A stretch of DNA of 64,000 bases from Corallococcus soli (GTDB taxonomy: Bacteria; Myxococcota; Myxococcia; Myxococcales; Myxococcaceae). The notes below the pieces were generated by a model. The model was not told the origin of the DNA, did no database searches, and saw only the letters and a program-made list of their open reading frames with translations. Each line of letters opens with the position of its first letter. Within the stretch, counting starts at the first letter, position 1. The stretch spans positions 248,001-312,000 of the forward strand of contig NZ_JAAIYO010000001.1 of the NCBI RefSeq assembly GCF_014930455.1, in the 5' to 3' direction. Both the position numbers and the translations under genes were made by a program. Of the stretch, positions 10,833-18,715 are shown piece after piece.

Positions 10833-13028
10833 ATGAAGATTCGTACGACTGTTGTGCGGGGTGCGTGCGCGCTCTCCGTTGCGGCCGGCCTGGTTCCCGG
10901 GGCGGTCATGGCGCAGGACAGCGGCCCCAAGCTCACCATTGGTGGCACGACCTATACCAAGTACCTCTGGGGCAACCAGCGGGACCAGGGCGCGCTCTAC
11001 AACTTCTCCACGGTGCCCGGTGAGGGCTACGGCGACAACGGCATCGGCACGGAGCTGGAGCTGCTGCTCAACGCGAAGATCTCCCCGCAGGTGGAGGTCA
11101 ACGGCCGCATCCACAGCCGCTTCAACCAGAACTTCTGGACGAACTTCGGCGGCTTCGGCGGCAACGCGGCGGGCCCCTGCCTCAACGGCGACTGCGGCGA
11201 GTTCGATCCGCGCTCCAACCAGTACATCAAGCTGCGCGGCATGTCGGTGACGCTGCGCCCGGGCTACCTCATCGACTCGGCGCTCATCGGCGCGACGGAC
11301 CTGGGCCAGTTCGACCCGTTCGTCATCGGCCGGGTGCGCTACATCGACCGCGACAACGCGGCGGCCATCATGATCCAGGGCTCCAACCTGGACCGGAAGC
11401 TCACCTGGGACGCGGCGCGCATCTCCCTGCCCCGCCTCTGGGCCGGCCCGAACTTCAGCACGGGCGCCTTCCACGCGCGCGACGCGGCCTACGGCTTCCA
11501 GGCCAGGTACACCCCGTCGGAGATGTTCGACGTGGGGGGTATCTTCCAGTACGCGAACGACCAGGAGGTGCGCGCGGAGGACACGAACCTGGATGACGGT
11601 CGTGACCTGACGCCGCGCTACCGCAACGGCGTGGGCGGCCTGAAGGCCGGCCTGCACATGGGCTCGTGGCTGGACGTGCGCGGCGCCGTGTACACGTCGT
11701 ACTCGAACGCGGACCCCATCCTGACGCCGAAGAGCTTCGGCGTGGGTGGCTACAGCGCGGTGCTGGCCGGTCACCACACGGACCAGACGTACATGCTGAA
11801 CGCGTCGCTCAACGACCCGCTGGACGTGGGCCTGTCGCTGAACTTCCAGCTCTTCAGCATCGGCGCGGACTACGTGGCGGTGATGGCCAGCCGCCGTGAG
11901 GCGGACGTGCTGCTGACGGAAGGCCACGACGGCAGCTTCGCGTTCCCCGGCCCGTCCAATGCCTCCTACGGCGTCTACAAGGGCAACCCCACGCGCATCG
12001 GCTACGGCGGCTGGTCCAGCGAGTCGCAGCAGGTGGCGACCATCAACGTGGACAACGACTTCACGGACTTCGACGAGCCCTTCGCGGAGACGGCGATCGG
12101 CTGGAAGGGCGCGACGGCGAACCCGGTCTACACGAACGGCGCGCTGGAGCTGGGCGGTGAGTATTCCTTCATCACCTACAACACCAACTGGCAGGCGTAC
12201 GGCAGCGCGGACAAGGCGCTGGGCGACAGCCAGTACCCGGGCACGGAGCTGGACTCCGGCGTGGGCCACAACTACCGCACGGCCTACCAGCCCTTCCAGG
12301 AGAAGCGCACGCACCTCATCGCGCTGCGCGCCAAGTACGTCGTGGACGTGCTCAAGGGCATCGATGTGTTCGGCAAGTTCAAGTACATCCATGAGAACGA
12401 CAAGCGCATGAACGACCCGCGCTTCCTGCCGTTCCAGCAGGGCGCGTGCGCCGGCGGCTCGGTGGCGTGCGACAACTCGCTCGTCAATGAGTACAGCCCG
12501 GGCAACAGCACCTCCGGCCTGTACGGCAACCCGAACGTCATCACCAACAGCCAGGGTGAGACGGGCTACCAGTTCAAGCCGTTCGACAACCTGGCGGACG
12601 ACGACCGGGTGCTGGACTACACGACGTTCACGGCGGGCGCCGGCTACCAGTTCACGGACGACCTGTACCTGTCCGCCAGCTACTCCAAGTTCTTCGCGGA
12701 CCTGCTGGACGGCAACACGGCGTTCCAGGCCTACAACAACCACGAGATGGCGTCCGGCAAGCACAACAAGAACCAGCTGCTCGTGAAGGCGCGCTACATC
12801 CTGTCCGGCGTGGAGTTCGGTCTGGAGGGCCAGTACGCGTTCGGCACCTTCCGTCCCGACTTCGGCGACGGCTTCGTGACGCAGTACGCGGACGACACCA
12901 TCGCCGCGGACCACAACGTCGCGGTGGGTTCGCGCGGCTTCACCAACCGCAACGGCGGTTGGAACAGCCTGGAAGAGCGCAACTTCGACCACATGCGCGT
13001 CAAGGCGTTCATGAAGGCGCAGTTCTAG
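10833..13028 (+). CDS. Large outer-membrane beta-barrel, probable glucan porin
   Basis: A 731-residue outer-membrane protein. The signal peptide ends at VMAQ (about residue 25). The mature chain is made of many short alternating strands rich in Tyr, Phe and Gly with acidic turns, and it ends in Phe (KAFMKAQF), the usual last-strand signature for BAM insertion. I do not recognise a named family. Its place between two glucodextranase_C proteins, downstream of the ABC importer, suggests it is the outer-membrane pore for maltodextrins, in the role LamB has in enterics. The ATG at 10833 is favoured because the signal peptide begins there, although the frame is open further upstream. Confidence 0.8.
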   Translation: MKIRTTVVRGACALSVAAGLVPGAVMAQDSGPKLTIGGTTYTKYLWGNQRDQGALYNFSTVPGEGYGDNGIGTELELLLNAKISPQVEVNGRIHSRFNQNFWTNFGGFGGNAAGPCLNGDCGEFDPRSNQYIKLRGMSVTLRPGYLIDSALIGATDLGQFDPFVIGRVRYIDRDNAAAIMIQGSNLDRKLTWDAARISLPRLWAGPNFSTGAFHARDAAYGFQARYTPSEMFDVGGIFQYANDQEVRAEDTNLDDGRDLTPRYRNGVGGLKAGLHMGSWLDVRGAVYTSYSNADPILTPKSFGVGGYSAVLAGHHTDQTYMLNASLNDPLDVGLSLNFQLFSIGADYVAVMASRREADVLLTEGHDGSFAFPGPSNASYGVYKGNPTRIGYGGWSSESQQVATINVDNDFTDFDEPFAETAIGWKGATANPVYTNGALELGGEYSFITYNTNWQAYGSADKALGDSQYPGTELDSGVGHNYRTAYQPFQEKRTHLIALRAKYVVDVLKGIDVFGKFKYIHENDKRMNDPRFLPFQQGACAGGSVACDNSLVNEYSPGNSTSGLYGNPNVITNSQGETGYQFKPFDNLADDDRVLDYTTFTAGAGYQFTDDLYLSASYSKFFADLLDGNTAFQAYNNHEMASGKHNKNQLLVKARYILSGVEFGLEGQYAFGTFRPDFGDGFVTQYADDTIAADHNVAVGSRGFTNRNGGWNSLEERNFDHMRVKAFMKAQF

Positions 13029-13035
13029 TCACGCC

Positions 13036-13066
13036 CCCACGGAGGCCCTGACGGGCCTTCCGTGGG
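13036..13066 (+). terminator. Hairpin after porin gene
   Basis: CCCACGGAGGCCC pairs with GGGCCTTCCGTGGG with a single bulge around a TGAC loop. It starts 8 bp after the porin stop and is followed by a second hairpin, so the pair probably ends the transporter transcript. Confidence 0.6.
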
Positions 13067-13073
13067 ATGCAGG

Positions 13074-13119
13074 GGAGCCCGGGGCGCCTGAGCACAGGCA
13101 CTCCGGGCTCCTTGCGTTT
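13074..13119 (+). terminator. Rho-independent terminator after porin gene
   Basis: A perfect nine-base stem (13074-13082 with 13103-13111) is followed by TTGCGTTT. It is the second of two stacked hairpins between the porin and the next lipoprotein gene. Confidence 0.7.
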
Positions 13120-13176
13120 GGGGCACCGCGCGATACACCTCCCAGGGTCGTTCCCCCCTTGTGCTCGAGGTGTCCC

Positions 13177-14262
13177 GTGCTCCTGCGCCGTCGCGGTCTG
13201 TCCGCGTTCCTGCTCGCCTCCTGCCTGGCCGCGTGCTCCGGGGCGCGCACGCGCGAGGACTCGCTGCTCTTCCGCATGGAGGACCCGGTGGGGGATGACG
13301 TCGGCGACGGGGAGCTGCTCTACCCGCGCCGGACGGACCTGGGGCGGGGCGCCCTGGACGTGGTGGCGGTGGCGGCGTTCGCGGACGGAGAGGCGACGCG
13401 CTTCGAGGTGACGTTCGCGCACCCCATCGCGAAGCCGTCGCGCGCGCAGGCGGTGGACATTGGCGGCGCCACGGTGGCGGACCGGGCGCGGCACGGCTTC
13501 TACACGTTCAACGTGGACCTGTACGTGGACACGGACCGCGTGACGGGCTCCGGGCGCACGGACACGCTGCCGGGGCGCAACCTCACCTTGTCGCCAGACT
13601 CCGCGTGGGAGAAGGCCATCCTGCTGACGCCGCGCCCCTACGAGGCGCGGGAGCTGCTGCGCAAGCACTGGCGCGAACTGGCGCTGCGCGAGTACCAGGA
13701 GAAGAAGGGCCCCATCGGCGGCAAGGTGGAGGCGGAGCTGAACGCGGCGGCCGAACAGGACCTGGAAGCGCGCGTGTTCTTCCCCACCCTCATCCAGGTG
13801 AGTGGACGCACCGTGATGTTCCAGGTGCCCGACCGCTTCCTGGGCAGACATGCGCAGCCGGACTGGGGGTATGGCGTCGCGGTGACGGGGGCGTCCATCG
13901 ACCGGCGTGTGTCATTGGGCGGGATGTTCGGGGGCGTCACGGAGGGCAACACGGGGCTGATGGCGATGGGCATCGCGCCAGGTGAGCCGGTCAACGACCG
14001 CTTCGGCGGGGGCCGCAAGGGCGACCCTTCTCAGTCGCCGGTGGTGGACCTGCTGGTGCCTCCGGGGGAGACGCAGGAGGCGGTGCTGGGGGCCGCGAAG
14101 CCGGGCTGGAGGACGGTGGTGCCCTCGGGGCGCGTGACGACTCCGGCTCCGGCGGTCGTGGCTCCGGAACCGGATGCGGGGACCGTGGACGCAGGCGTGC
14201 CCGACGTGGCGCCGGCGGTGGAGGATGCGGGCACTCCGTTGTCGCCGCCCCCCACGCCCTGA
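13177..14262 (+). CDS. Glucodextranase_C-like lipoprotein
   Basis: A 361-residue lipoprotein with lipobox LAAC close to the N-terminus. The central region repeats the pattern of the protein at 9725-10693: DLYVDTDRVTGSG and SAWEKAILL line up with its IDTDHKTGSG and DAWEKVVVI, so the two are paralogues. The last 60 residues are Pro/Ala/Asp-rich. The GTG at 13177 has GAGG six bases upstream and gives a clean type II signal; a TTG 18 bases earlier is less likely. It lies after the terminator pair and so is probably expressed on its own. A role in surface glucan binding is inferred. Confidence 0.75.
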   Translation: MLLRRRGLSAFLLASCLAACSGARTREDSLLFRMEDPVGDDVGDGELLYPRRTDLGRGALDVVAVAAFADGEATRFEVTFAHPIAKPSRAQAVDIGGATVADRARHGFYTFNVDLYVDTDRVTGSGRTDTLPGRNLTLSPDSAWEKAILLTPRPYEARELLRKHWRELALREYQEKKGPIGGKVEAELNAAAEQDLEARVFFPTLIQVSGRTVMFQVPDRFLGRHAQPDWGYGVAVTGASIDRRVSLGGMFGGVTEGNTGLMAMGIAPGEPVNDRFGGGRKGDPSQSPVVDLLVPPGETQEAVLGAAKPGWRTVVPSGRVTTPAPAVVAPEPDAGTVDAGVPDVAPAVEDAGTPLSPPPTP

Positions 14263-14296
14263 GCGGCGGTCCGCGTCCGGCGACTGGAGGTGTTGC

Positions 14297-15661
14297 GTGT
14301 CCCTGGGTCGGAGCTGGCTTGTCGTGGTGCTGGCGCTGCTGGGCGCGGGGTGTTCAGCGGCGCGCGTCGTGCGATTGGACACGGGGCGGGGCGCGCCTGT
14401 CGTCCATGCGCCACGGGCGGAGAGCGCTCCGGTGGTGTTGGAGGCGGACGCGTTCGCGGAGGCGGTGAAGAGGCTGGCGGAGGATGCGCCGGTGTCCGCG
14501 CGTCCGAGGGAGGAGGCGTACCGGCTGTTCGCGGGCTCCTTCTCCTCGAAGGCGTACTCGCGGGTGCGGGGGCGCCTGGGACTGGTGTCCTTGGAGGAGC
14601 CTCCGCGCAGGCGACTGCTGGTGGAGGACGGCGCGGACGCGGAGCTGGCGAGCGCCTACGGGCGGTGGTGCCAGCGCAAGCAGACGCCGGGGGACTGTCT
14701 CCAATTGTTGGAGCTGGGGCCGACGCTGGATGAGGACGCCCGGCGCGCGCTGGCCTTCGCCATCGCGTTGGATTCGGTGTGGGAGGAGACGGCCGAGGCG
14801 CTGGTGAGGATGACGAACCGGGAGGCGGTGCTCGCCACCGTCGTGGCGACGGGGACGGTGTACCTGTGCCTGTGGGCGCTGCCGGAGCCGGTGTCCAAGG
14901 GCGTCGCGGCGGCGATGACGGTGGTGCTGATTGGCTATCTGGGCATCGACACGGTGATGGAGCTCATCCGTGGGTGGCGGGTGCTGTCCGAGCAGGTGAG
15001 GGTGGCGAGGAGCTTCGAGGAGGTGCGCGACGCGGGGGAGCAGTACGGGGAGGTGCTGGGAGGGAACGCGGCGCGGGCCTTCGTGATGCTGGCCACGGCG
15101 GCGGTGGGGAGCACTGCGCAGACGCTGGCCGCGAAGGTGCCGGTGCTTCCGGGCTCAGGACAGGCCGCGGTGGTGGCGGCGGAGCAGGCCGGCGTGCGGT
15201 TGGGAGCGGTGGGGCAGGTGGAGTCGGTGGCGGTGGCCACGGACGGTGTCATCACCCTGGCCCTGGCGCCGACCGCGATGGCGATGGCCGCGCGGGAAGA
15301 AGGGGGCCCTCCTGTTTCGGGTGGCGTGGAGGGCGAAGGACATGAGCACCACATCGCTTCGAACAAGTGGTGGAGTGCCACGAACCGGGGGGGGCCGTGG
15401 TCGCCAAGGTTCCAGAAGATCTTCGACAAGGCTGGAATGTCACTCGATGATCCAGCGAACAAGGTGCGTGTGCCGGGCCATCGGGGACCGCATCCTCAGG
15501 AGTATCATGAGGAGGTTTTTGAGCGTTTGACGAGAGCGACCAGGAATTGCAAATCCCTTGAGAATTGCAGGGAGTCGCTGACGAATGCGTTGAGAGGGCT
15601 CGCCAGCAAGATTCTTGATACGAAATCAGGGCTGAATCGAATGATCACCGGCCAGGAGTGA
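14297..15661 (+). CDS. SitA-like lipoprotein toxin with C-terminal AHH nuclease tip
   Basis: A 454-residue predicted lipoprotein toxin. The type II signal ends at LLGAGC (Cys19). A helical region and two hydrophobic segments (about 178-225) precede a Gly/Ala-rich stretch. The C-terminal 105 residues carry HEHHIAS (His349, His351, His352), GGPWSP and HRGPHPQEYHEEV, the pattern of the AHH branch of HNH/endonuclease VII nucleases. This architecture resembles the Myxococcus TIGR02269/SitA-type polymorphic toxins, which are exchanged between kin through outer-membrane exchange. A GGAGG six bases before GTG 14297 fixes the start. The gene for its presumed immunity protein starts 15 bp downstream. 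No SitB-like helper is adjacent. The tip is about 50% GC against about 68% in the lipoprotein body, as expected for tip exchange. Confidence 0.8.
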   Translation: MSLGRSWLVVVLALLGAGCSAARVVRLDTGRGAPVVHAPRAESAPVVLEADAFAEAVKRLAEDAPVSARPREEAYRLFAGSFSSKAYSRVRGRLGLVSLEEPPRRRLLVEDGADAELASAYGRWCQRKQTPGDCLQLLELGPTLDEDARRALAFAIALDSVWEETAEALVRMTNREAVLATVVATGTVYLCLWALPEPVSKGVAAAMTVVLIGYLGIDTVMELIRGWRVLSEQVRVARSFEEVRDAGEQYGEVLGGNAARAFVMLATAAVGSTAQTLAAKVPVLPGSGQAAVVAAEQAGVRLGAVGQVESVAVATDGVITLALAPTAMAMAAREEGGPPVSGGVEGEGHEHHIASNKWWSATNRGGPWSPRFQKIFDKAGMSLDDPANKVRVPGHRGPHPQEYHEEVFERLTRATRNCKSLENCRESLTNALRGLASKILDTKSGLNRMITGQE

Positions 15662-15676
15662 TGCAGGAGATTCATG

Positions 15677-16924
15677 ATGGGAAAGAAATACTTCAAGCTT
15701 TCTGAGGACGTCGCTGAAGGCTTCTGGTGCCTGGGGCATCCTCTCGACTCCGAGGGACGAGAACTCGAAGATCCCTGGCAATACACAGGGGGGAAGTCGG
15801 CACACTTCAAGGAGCAGGTCCGACTTCCTGTGGATGTCGAGGGCGAGGCACGCGACTTCTCCCATGCGGCGTTCGGCACTCCCGTCGTCCACTCCAGGCT
15901 TGCAGCCCTCTTCAAGGAACTGACTCCGAACGACGTGGAGTTGATTCCTGTGGAGGTCGATTCCCACACCGGCCCGTACTTCATCCTCAATGCCATTCGC
16001 CTCCTGCCATGCGTGGATGTCGAGGCCTCGGAAGAGGTGAGTTACTACACCGCGGAGGACGGATTTCCCGAGAAGGTCGGCACATTGAGTTCGCTCCTCG
16101 GGATGCGCATCGACCCGTCGAAGGTGGGCGATGCGAAGGTGTTTCGTCCCTCGGAATGGGAGGTCGCCCTCATCGTCTCCGAGGACATCAAGGAGGCGAT
16201 GGAGCGCGCGGGCATCACGGGCGCGAAGTTCAAGGAGGTGACCGGTCCCAGCACGGCCAATCCTGCGCGGCGTGCCGAGATGAAGAAGCGAGGTGAACTC
16301 CGCGACCAGGCGCGCGCTGCCCGTGAAGCCGTCTGGAAGGGACTGGGCACGCTGGAGGAGGACTTCGTCATCTCCATGGTCCTGGGCGGTGACTGGCCCT
16401 CAGGAAGCCAGGCGTGGCGGGTCATCCGTCGTCCCTCGGGGAACACGCTCGTGGTGACGGACGGGCTGTCCGCCCCCTTCGCGGACATCCTGGACCGGCC
16501 CACGGCGGGCTTCGGGTTCGAGCTCGCGATGGAGACGCCAGAGCCGCTGCCGGACCTGGAGAAGAGCTGGCTGGTGCAGTTGCTCGAACGCGTGGGCAAT
16601 GAGCTGGCGGGCCACGAGAAGCTGCGCGGCGCACTGGAGCGCGGAACCCTGTCCATGGAGGTGGACGGCTCGCACCTGCCTGAAACCCTGCTCACCCCGG
16701 AGGGGCGCGTGGCGGTGCTGCTCGGCTTGGCGACGGAGTCACTGCCCGCGCGCTTCACGGTGCCCGGGGGCGACGTGCGGTTGGTGACGGTGAAGGCGCT
16801 GCTGCCGTCGGAGCTGAAGTGGTTGCTCCAGCAGGGCCGGGGCGGCGCCGCGGAGCTGGCGCGGCGCTTCACCGAAGCGGGAGATGGCCATGTCTCCCGC
16901 TCCTGGCGACAGCCCGTCGTCTGA
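15677..16924 (+). CDS. Immunity protein, Imm11-like and SUFU-like domains fused
   Basis: A 415-residue cytoplasmic protein with no signal peptide, encoded right after the toxin. Residues 1-195 resemble Imm11 (DUF1629), including WEVALIVSEDIKEAMERAG and a following GAKFKEV. After a charged linker (about 198-225), residues 225-415 resemble a Suppressor-of-fused domain, with a tryptophan/glycine-rich start and VVTDGLSAPF. Both families occur as immunity proteins in polymorphic toxin systems. The ATG at 15677 is seven bases after AGGAG; the ATG at 15674 is only four bases away and less likely. The first 60 codons are of low GC like the toxin tip, while the SUFU half returns to the chromosomal norm. 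It converges with the GH13 gene with only 7 bp between stops. Confidence 0.75.
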   Translation: MGKKYFKLSEDVAEGFWCLGHPLDSEGRELEDPWQYTGGKSAHFKEQVRLPVDVEGEARDFSHAAFGTPVVHSRLAALFKELTPNDVELIPVEVDSHTGPYFILNAIRLLPCVDVEASEEVSYYTAEDGFPEKVGTLSSLLGMRIDPSKVGDAKVFRPSEWEVALIVSEDIKEAMERAGITGAKFKEVTGPSTANPARRAEMKKRGELRDQARAAREAVWKGLGTLEEDFVISMVLGGDWPSGSQAWRVIRRPSGNTLVVTDGLSAPFADILDRPTAGFGFELAMETPEPLPDLEKSWLVQLLERVGNELAGHEKLRGALERGTLSMEVDGSHLPETLLTPEGRVAVLLGLATESLPARFTVPGGDVRLVTVKALLPSELKWLLQQGRGGAAELARRFTEAGDGHVSRSWRQPVV

Positions 16925-16931
16925 CGGCTGC

Positions 16932-18599
16932 CTACTGCACCCGCCAGATGCCGGTGCCTCGGGCGGGTACGGTCGCCTTCCAGGCCCCCGAGCCCCCCGT
17001 GAGGGTCGACACGCCGGTGTCGGCGAAGAGGGGCTCCACCGTCGTGCCCTCCACGTCGAACGGCCCCGCCGTGACCTGCGCGTTGGAGAAGTTGTGCACC
17101 ACCAGCACCTGCTCGTCGTCCACCGTGCGCACGAACGCGAGCGTGGCGGACGGCCCCGTCGTCGGCGTGAAGAGGCGCAGGTCGCCCGTGCGCAGCGCCT
17201 CCGCGCCTTGCCGCGCGCGCAGCAGCGCCTTGTAGCGCGACAGCAGCGAACCCGGCGCCGCCTTCTGCGTCTCCACGTTGGCCGCGTCCCTGCCGCTGGC
17301 GAAGCCGTACCACGGCGAGCCCGTGGTGAAGCCTCCGCCCGTCCCGGCCGTCCACGGCATCGGCGTGCGCTTGGCCTCGTCGTTGTTGGTCGCGCCGTTG
17401 CCCAGCCCGACCTCCTCGCCGTAGTACAGGAACGGCGCGCCCGGCAGCGTCAGCAGCACCGCCGCCGCCAGCCCCAGCTTCGACGTGTCACCGGAGAACT
17501 GCGTCGCCACCCGCACCATGTCGTGGTTGGTGAGGAAGGGCGCGTCCACCACCCCGGCCGGGTAGTTGTTGCGCATCTCCAGGAACTTCGACGCCACGCC
17601 CCCGGCGTTGCCCGCGTTGATGCCCGCGAGCACCCGCTCCGACAGGGGGAAGTTGAAGTTGAGCGGCAGCTCGTCCCCGCCCGGCACCTGCGCGGTGGAG
17701 CCGTAGTACTTCGCCACCGACGGCGTCTCGCTCCAGTTCTCCCCCACCAGCACCGCGTCCGGCTTCACCGAGCGCACGTGCGCGGCGAACTCCTTCCAGA
17801 ACGCATGCGTCTCCGCCGTGTCCGACTGGCCCACGCCGCCGCCCGTCTCGATGAGGTAGCGGGCCGCGTCCAGCCGGAAGCCGTCCACGCCGCGCGACAG
17901 CCACAGCGTGGCCAGGCGCTTGACCTCCTCGCGCACCGCCACGGTCTGGAGGTTGAGGTCCGGCATCCCGCTCCAGAACACGCCGTAGTACCAGGCGCCG
18001 TTGCGCTCGTGCCAGGTGTCCGTCTGCGAGAAGGCCGGATCCCACGGCTGCTTCCACGCCGGGTTGTTGGCCCGCCACTGGTACCAGTCACGCTTCGCGG
18101 ACTGCGGTGACGACGCCGACTCCACGAACCACGGGTGCGCGGAGCTGCTGTGGTTGATGACGAGGTCGAGGATGACGCGCATGCCCCGGCGGTGCGCTTC
18201 GTCACACAGCTTCTGCATGTCCTCCAGCGTGCCGTACGCTGGCTGGATGCGCTCGTAGTCGACGACGTCGTAGCCGTGGTAGCTGGGCGACGCGAACACC
18301 GGCATCAACCACAGCGCGTCCACGCCCAGGTCGTCCGTCGTCGCCGGGTTGCCGTCGTTCAGGTAGTCCAGCCGCGAGATGAGCCCCGGCAGGTCCCCCA
18401 CGCCGTCGCCGTTGGAGTCCTGGAAGCTGCGGACGAAGACTTCGTAGAACACCGCGCCCCGGTACCACGCATCGCCCGCGGGCGCGGCGAGCGTCACGGT
18501 GCCCGGCGCGGGCGGGGAGACGGTGGGCGGGGTCGAGGAGCGCGCGCAAGCCGACAGGAGGGCCGCGCTGAACAGGGAGAGGCCGCGGAGGGGACGCAT
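16932..18599 (-). CDS. Lipoprotein GH13 enzyme of the MPDLN (intermediate) group
   Basis: A 555-residue secreted GH13 glycosidase. The lipobox LSAC places Cys18 as the lipidated residue. Region I is DLVINHSS (145-152), region V is MPDLN (212-216), the nucleophile is Asp244 in GVDGFRLD, the acid/base is Glu287 in LVGENWS and the third acid is Asp360 in FLTNHD. The MPDLN signature marks the GH13_36 group, between oligo-1,6-glucosidases and neopullulanases, so it may act on both alpha-1,4 and alpha-1,6 bonds. The frame is open far upstream, but the signal peptide fixes the start at 18599. It completes the glucan set begun by pullulanase and amylase, although the toxin cassette lies between. Confidence 0.9.
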   Translation of the reverse strand: MRPLRGLSLFSAALLSACARSSTPPTVSPPAPGTVTLAAPAGDAWYRGAVFYEVFVRSFQDSNGDGVGDLPGLISRLDYLNDGNPATTDDLGVDALWLMPVFASPSYHGYDVVDYERIQPAYGTLEDMQKLCDEAHRRGMRVILDLVINHSSSAHPWFVESASSPQSAKRDWYQWRANNPAWKQPWDPAFSQTDTWHERNGAWYYGVFWSGMPDLNLQTVAVREEVKRLATLWLSRGVDGFRLDAARYLIETGGGVGQSDTAETHAFWKEFAAHVRSVKPDAVLVGENWSETPSVAKYYGSTAQVPGGDELPLNFNFPLSERVLAGINAGNAGGVASKFLEMRNNYPAGVVDAPFLTNHDMVRVATQFSGDTSKLGLAAAVLLTLPGAPFLYYGEEVGLGNGATNNDEAKRTPMPWTAGTGGGFTTGSPWYGFASGRDAANVETQKAAPGSLLSRYKALLRARQGAEALRTGDLRLFTPTTGPSATLAFVRTVDDEQVLVVHNFSNAQVTAGPFDVEGTTVEPLFADTGVSTLTGGSGAWKATVPARGTGIWRVQ

Positions 18600-18715
18600 G
18601 GCCCGCAGCTCTAACAGCGAACGTTCCACCCCGGCCAGTAGTGCCTGCGTCGCGTGAAGCGCGCTCCCCAGGACACCAGGCGCGTGGCCGTGTCCCGTTG
18701 GCGGACGCGGGCGGC

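Noticed and set aside
13177-14262. Possible SitB helper upstream of the toxin
   Set aside because: The lipoprotein is clearly a paralogue of the glucodextranase_C protein at 9725-10693, so its position before the toxin gene is not evidence for a sitBAI operon.
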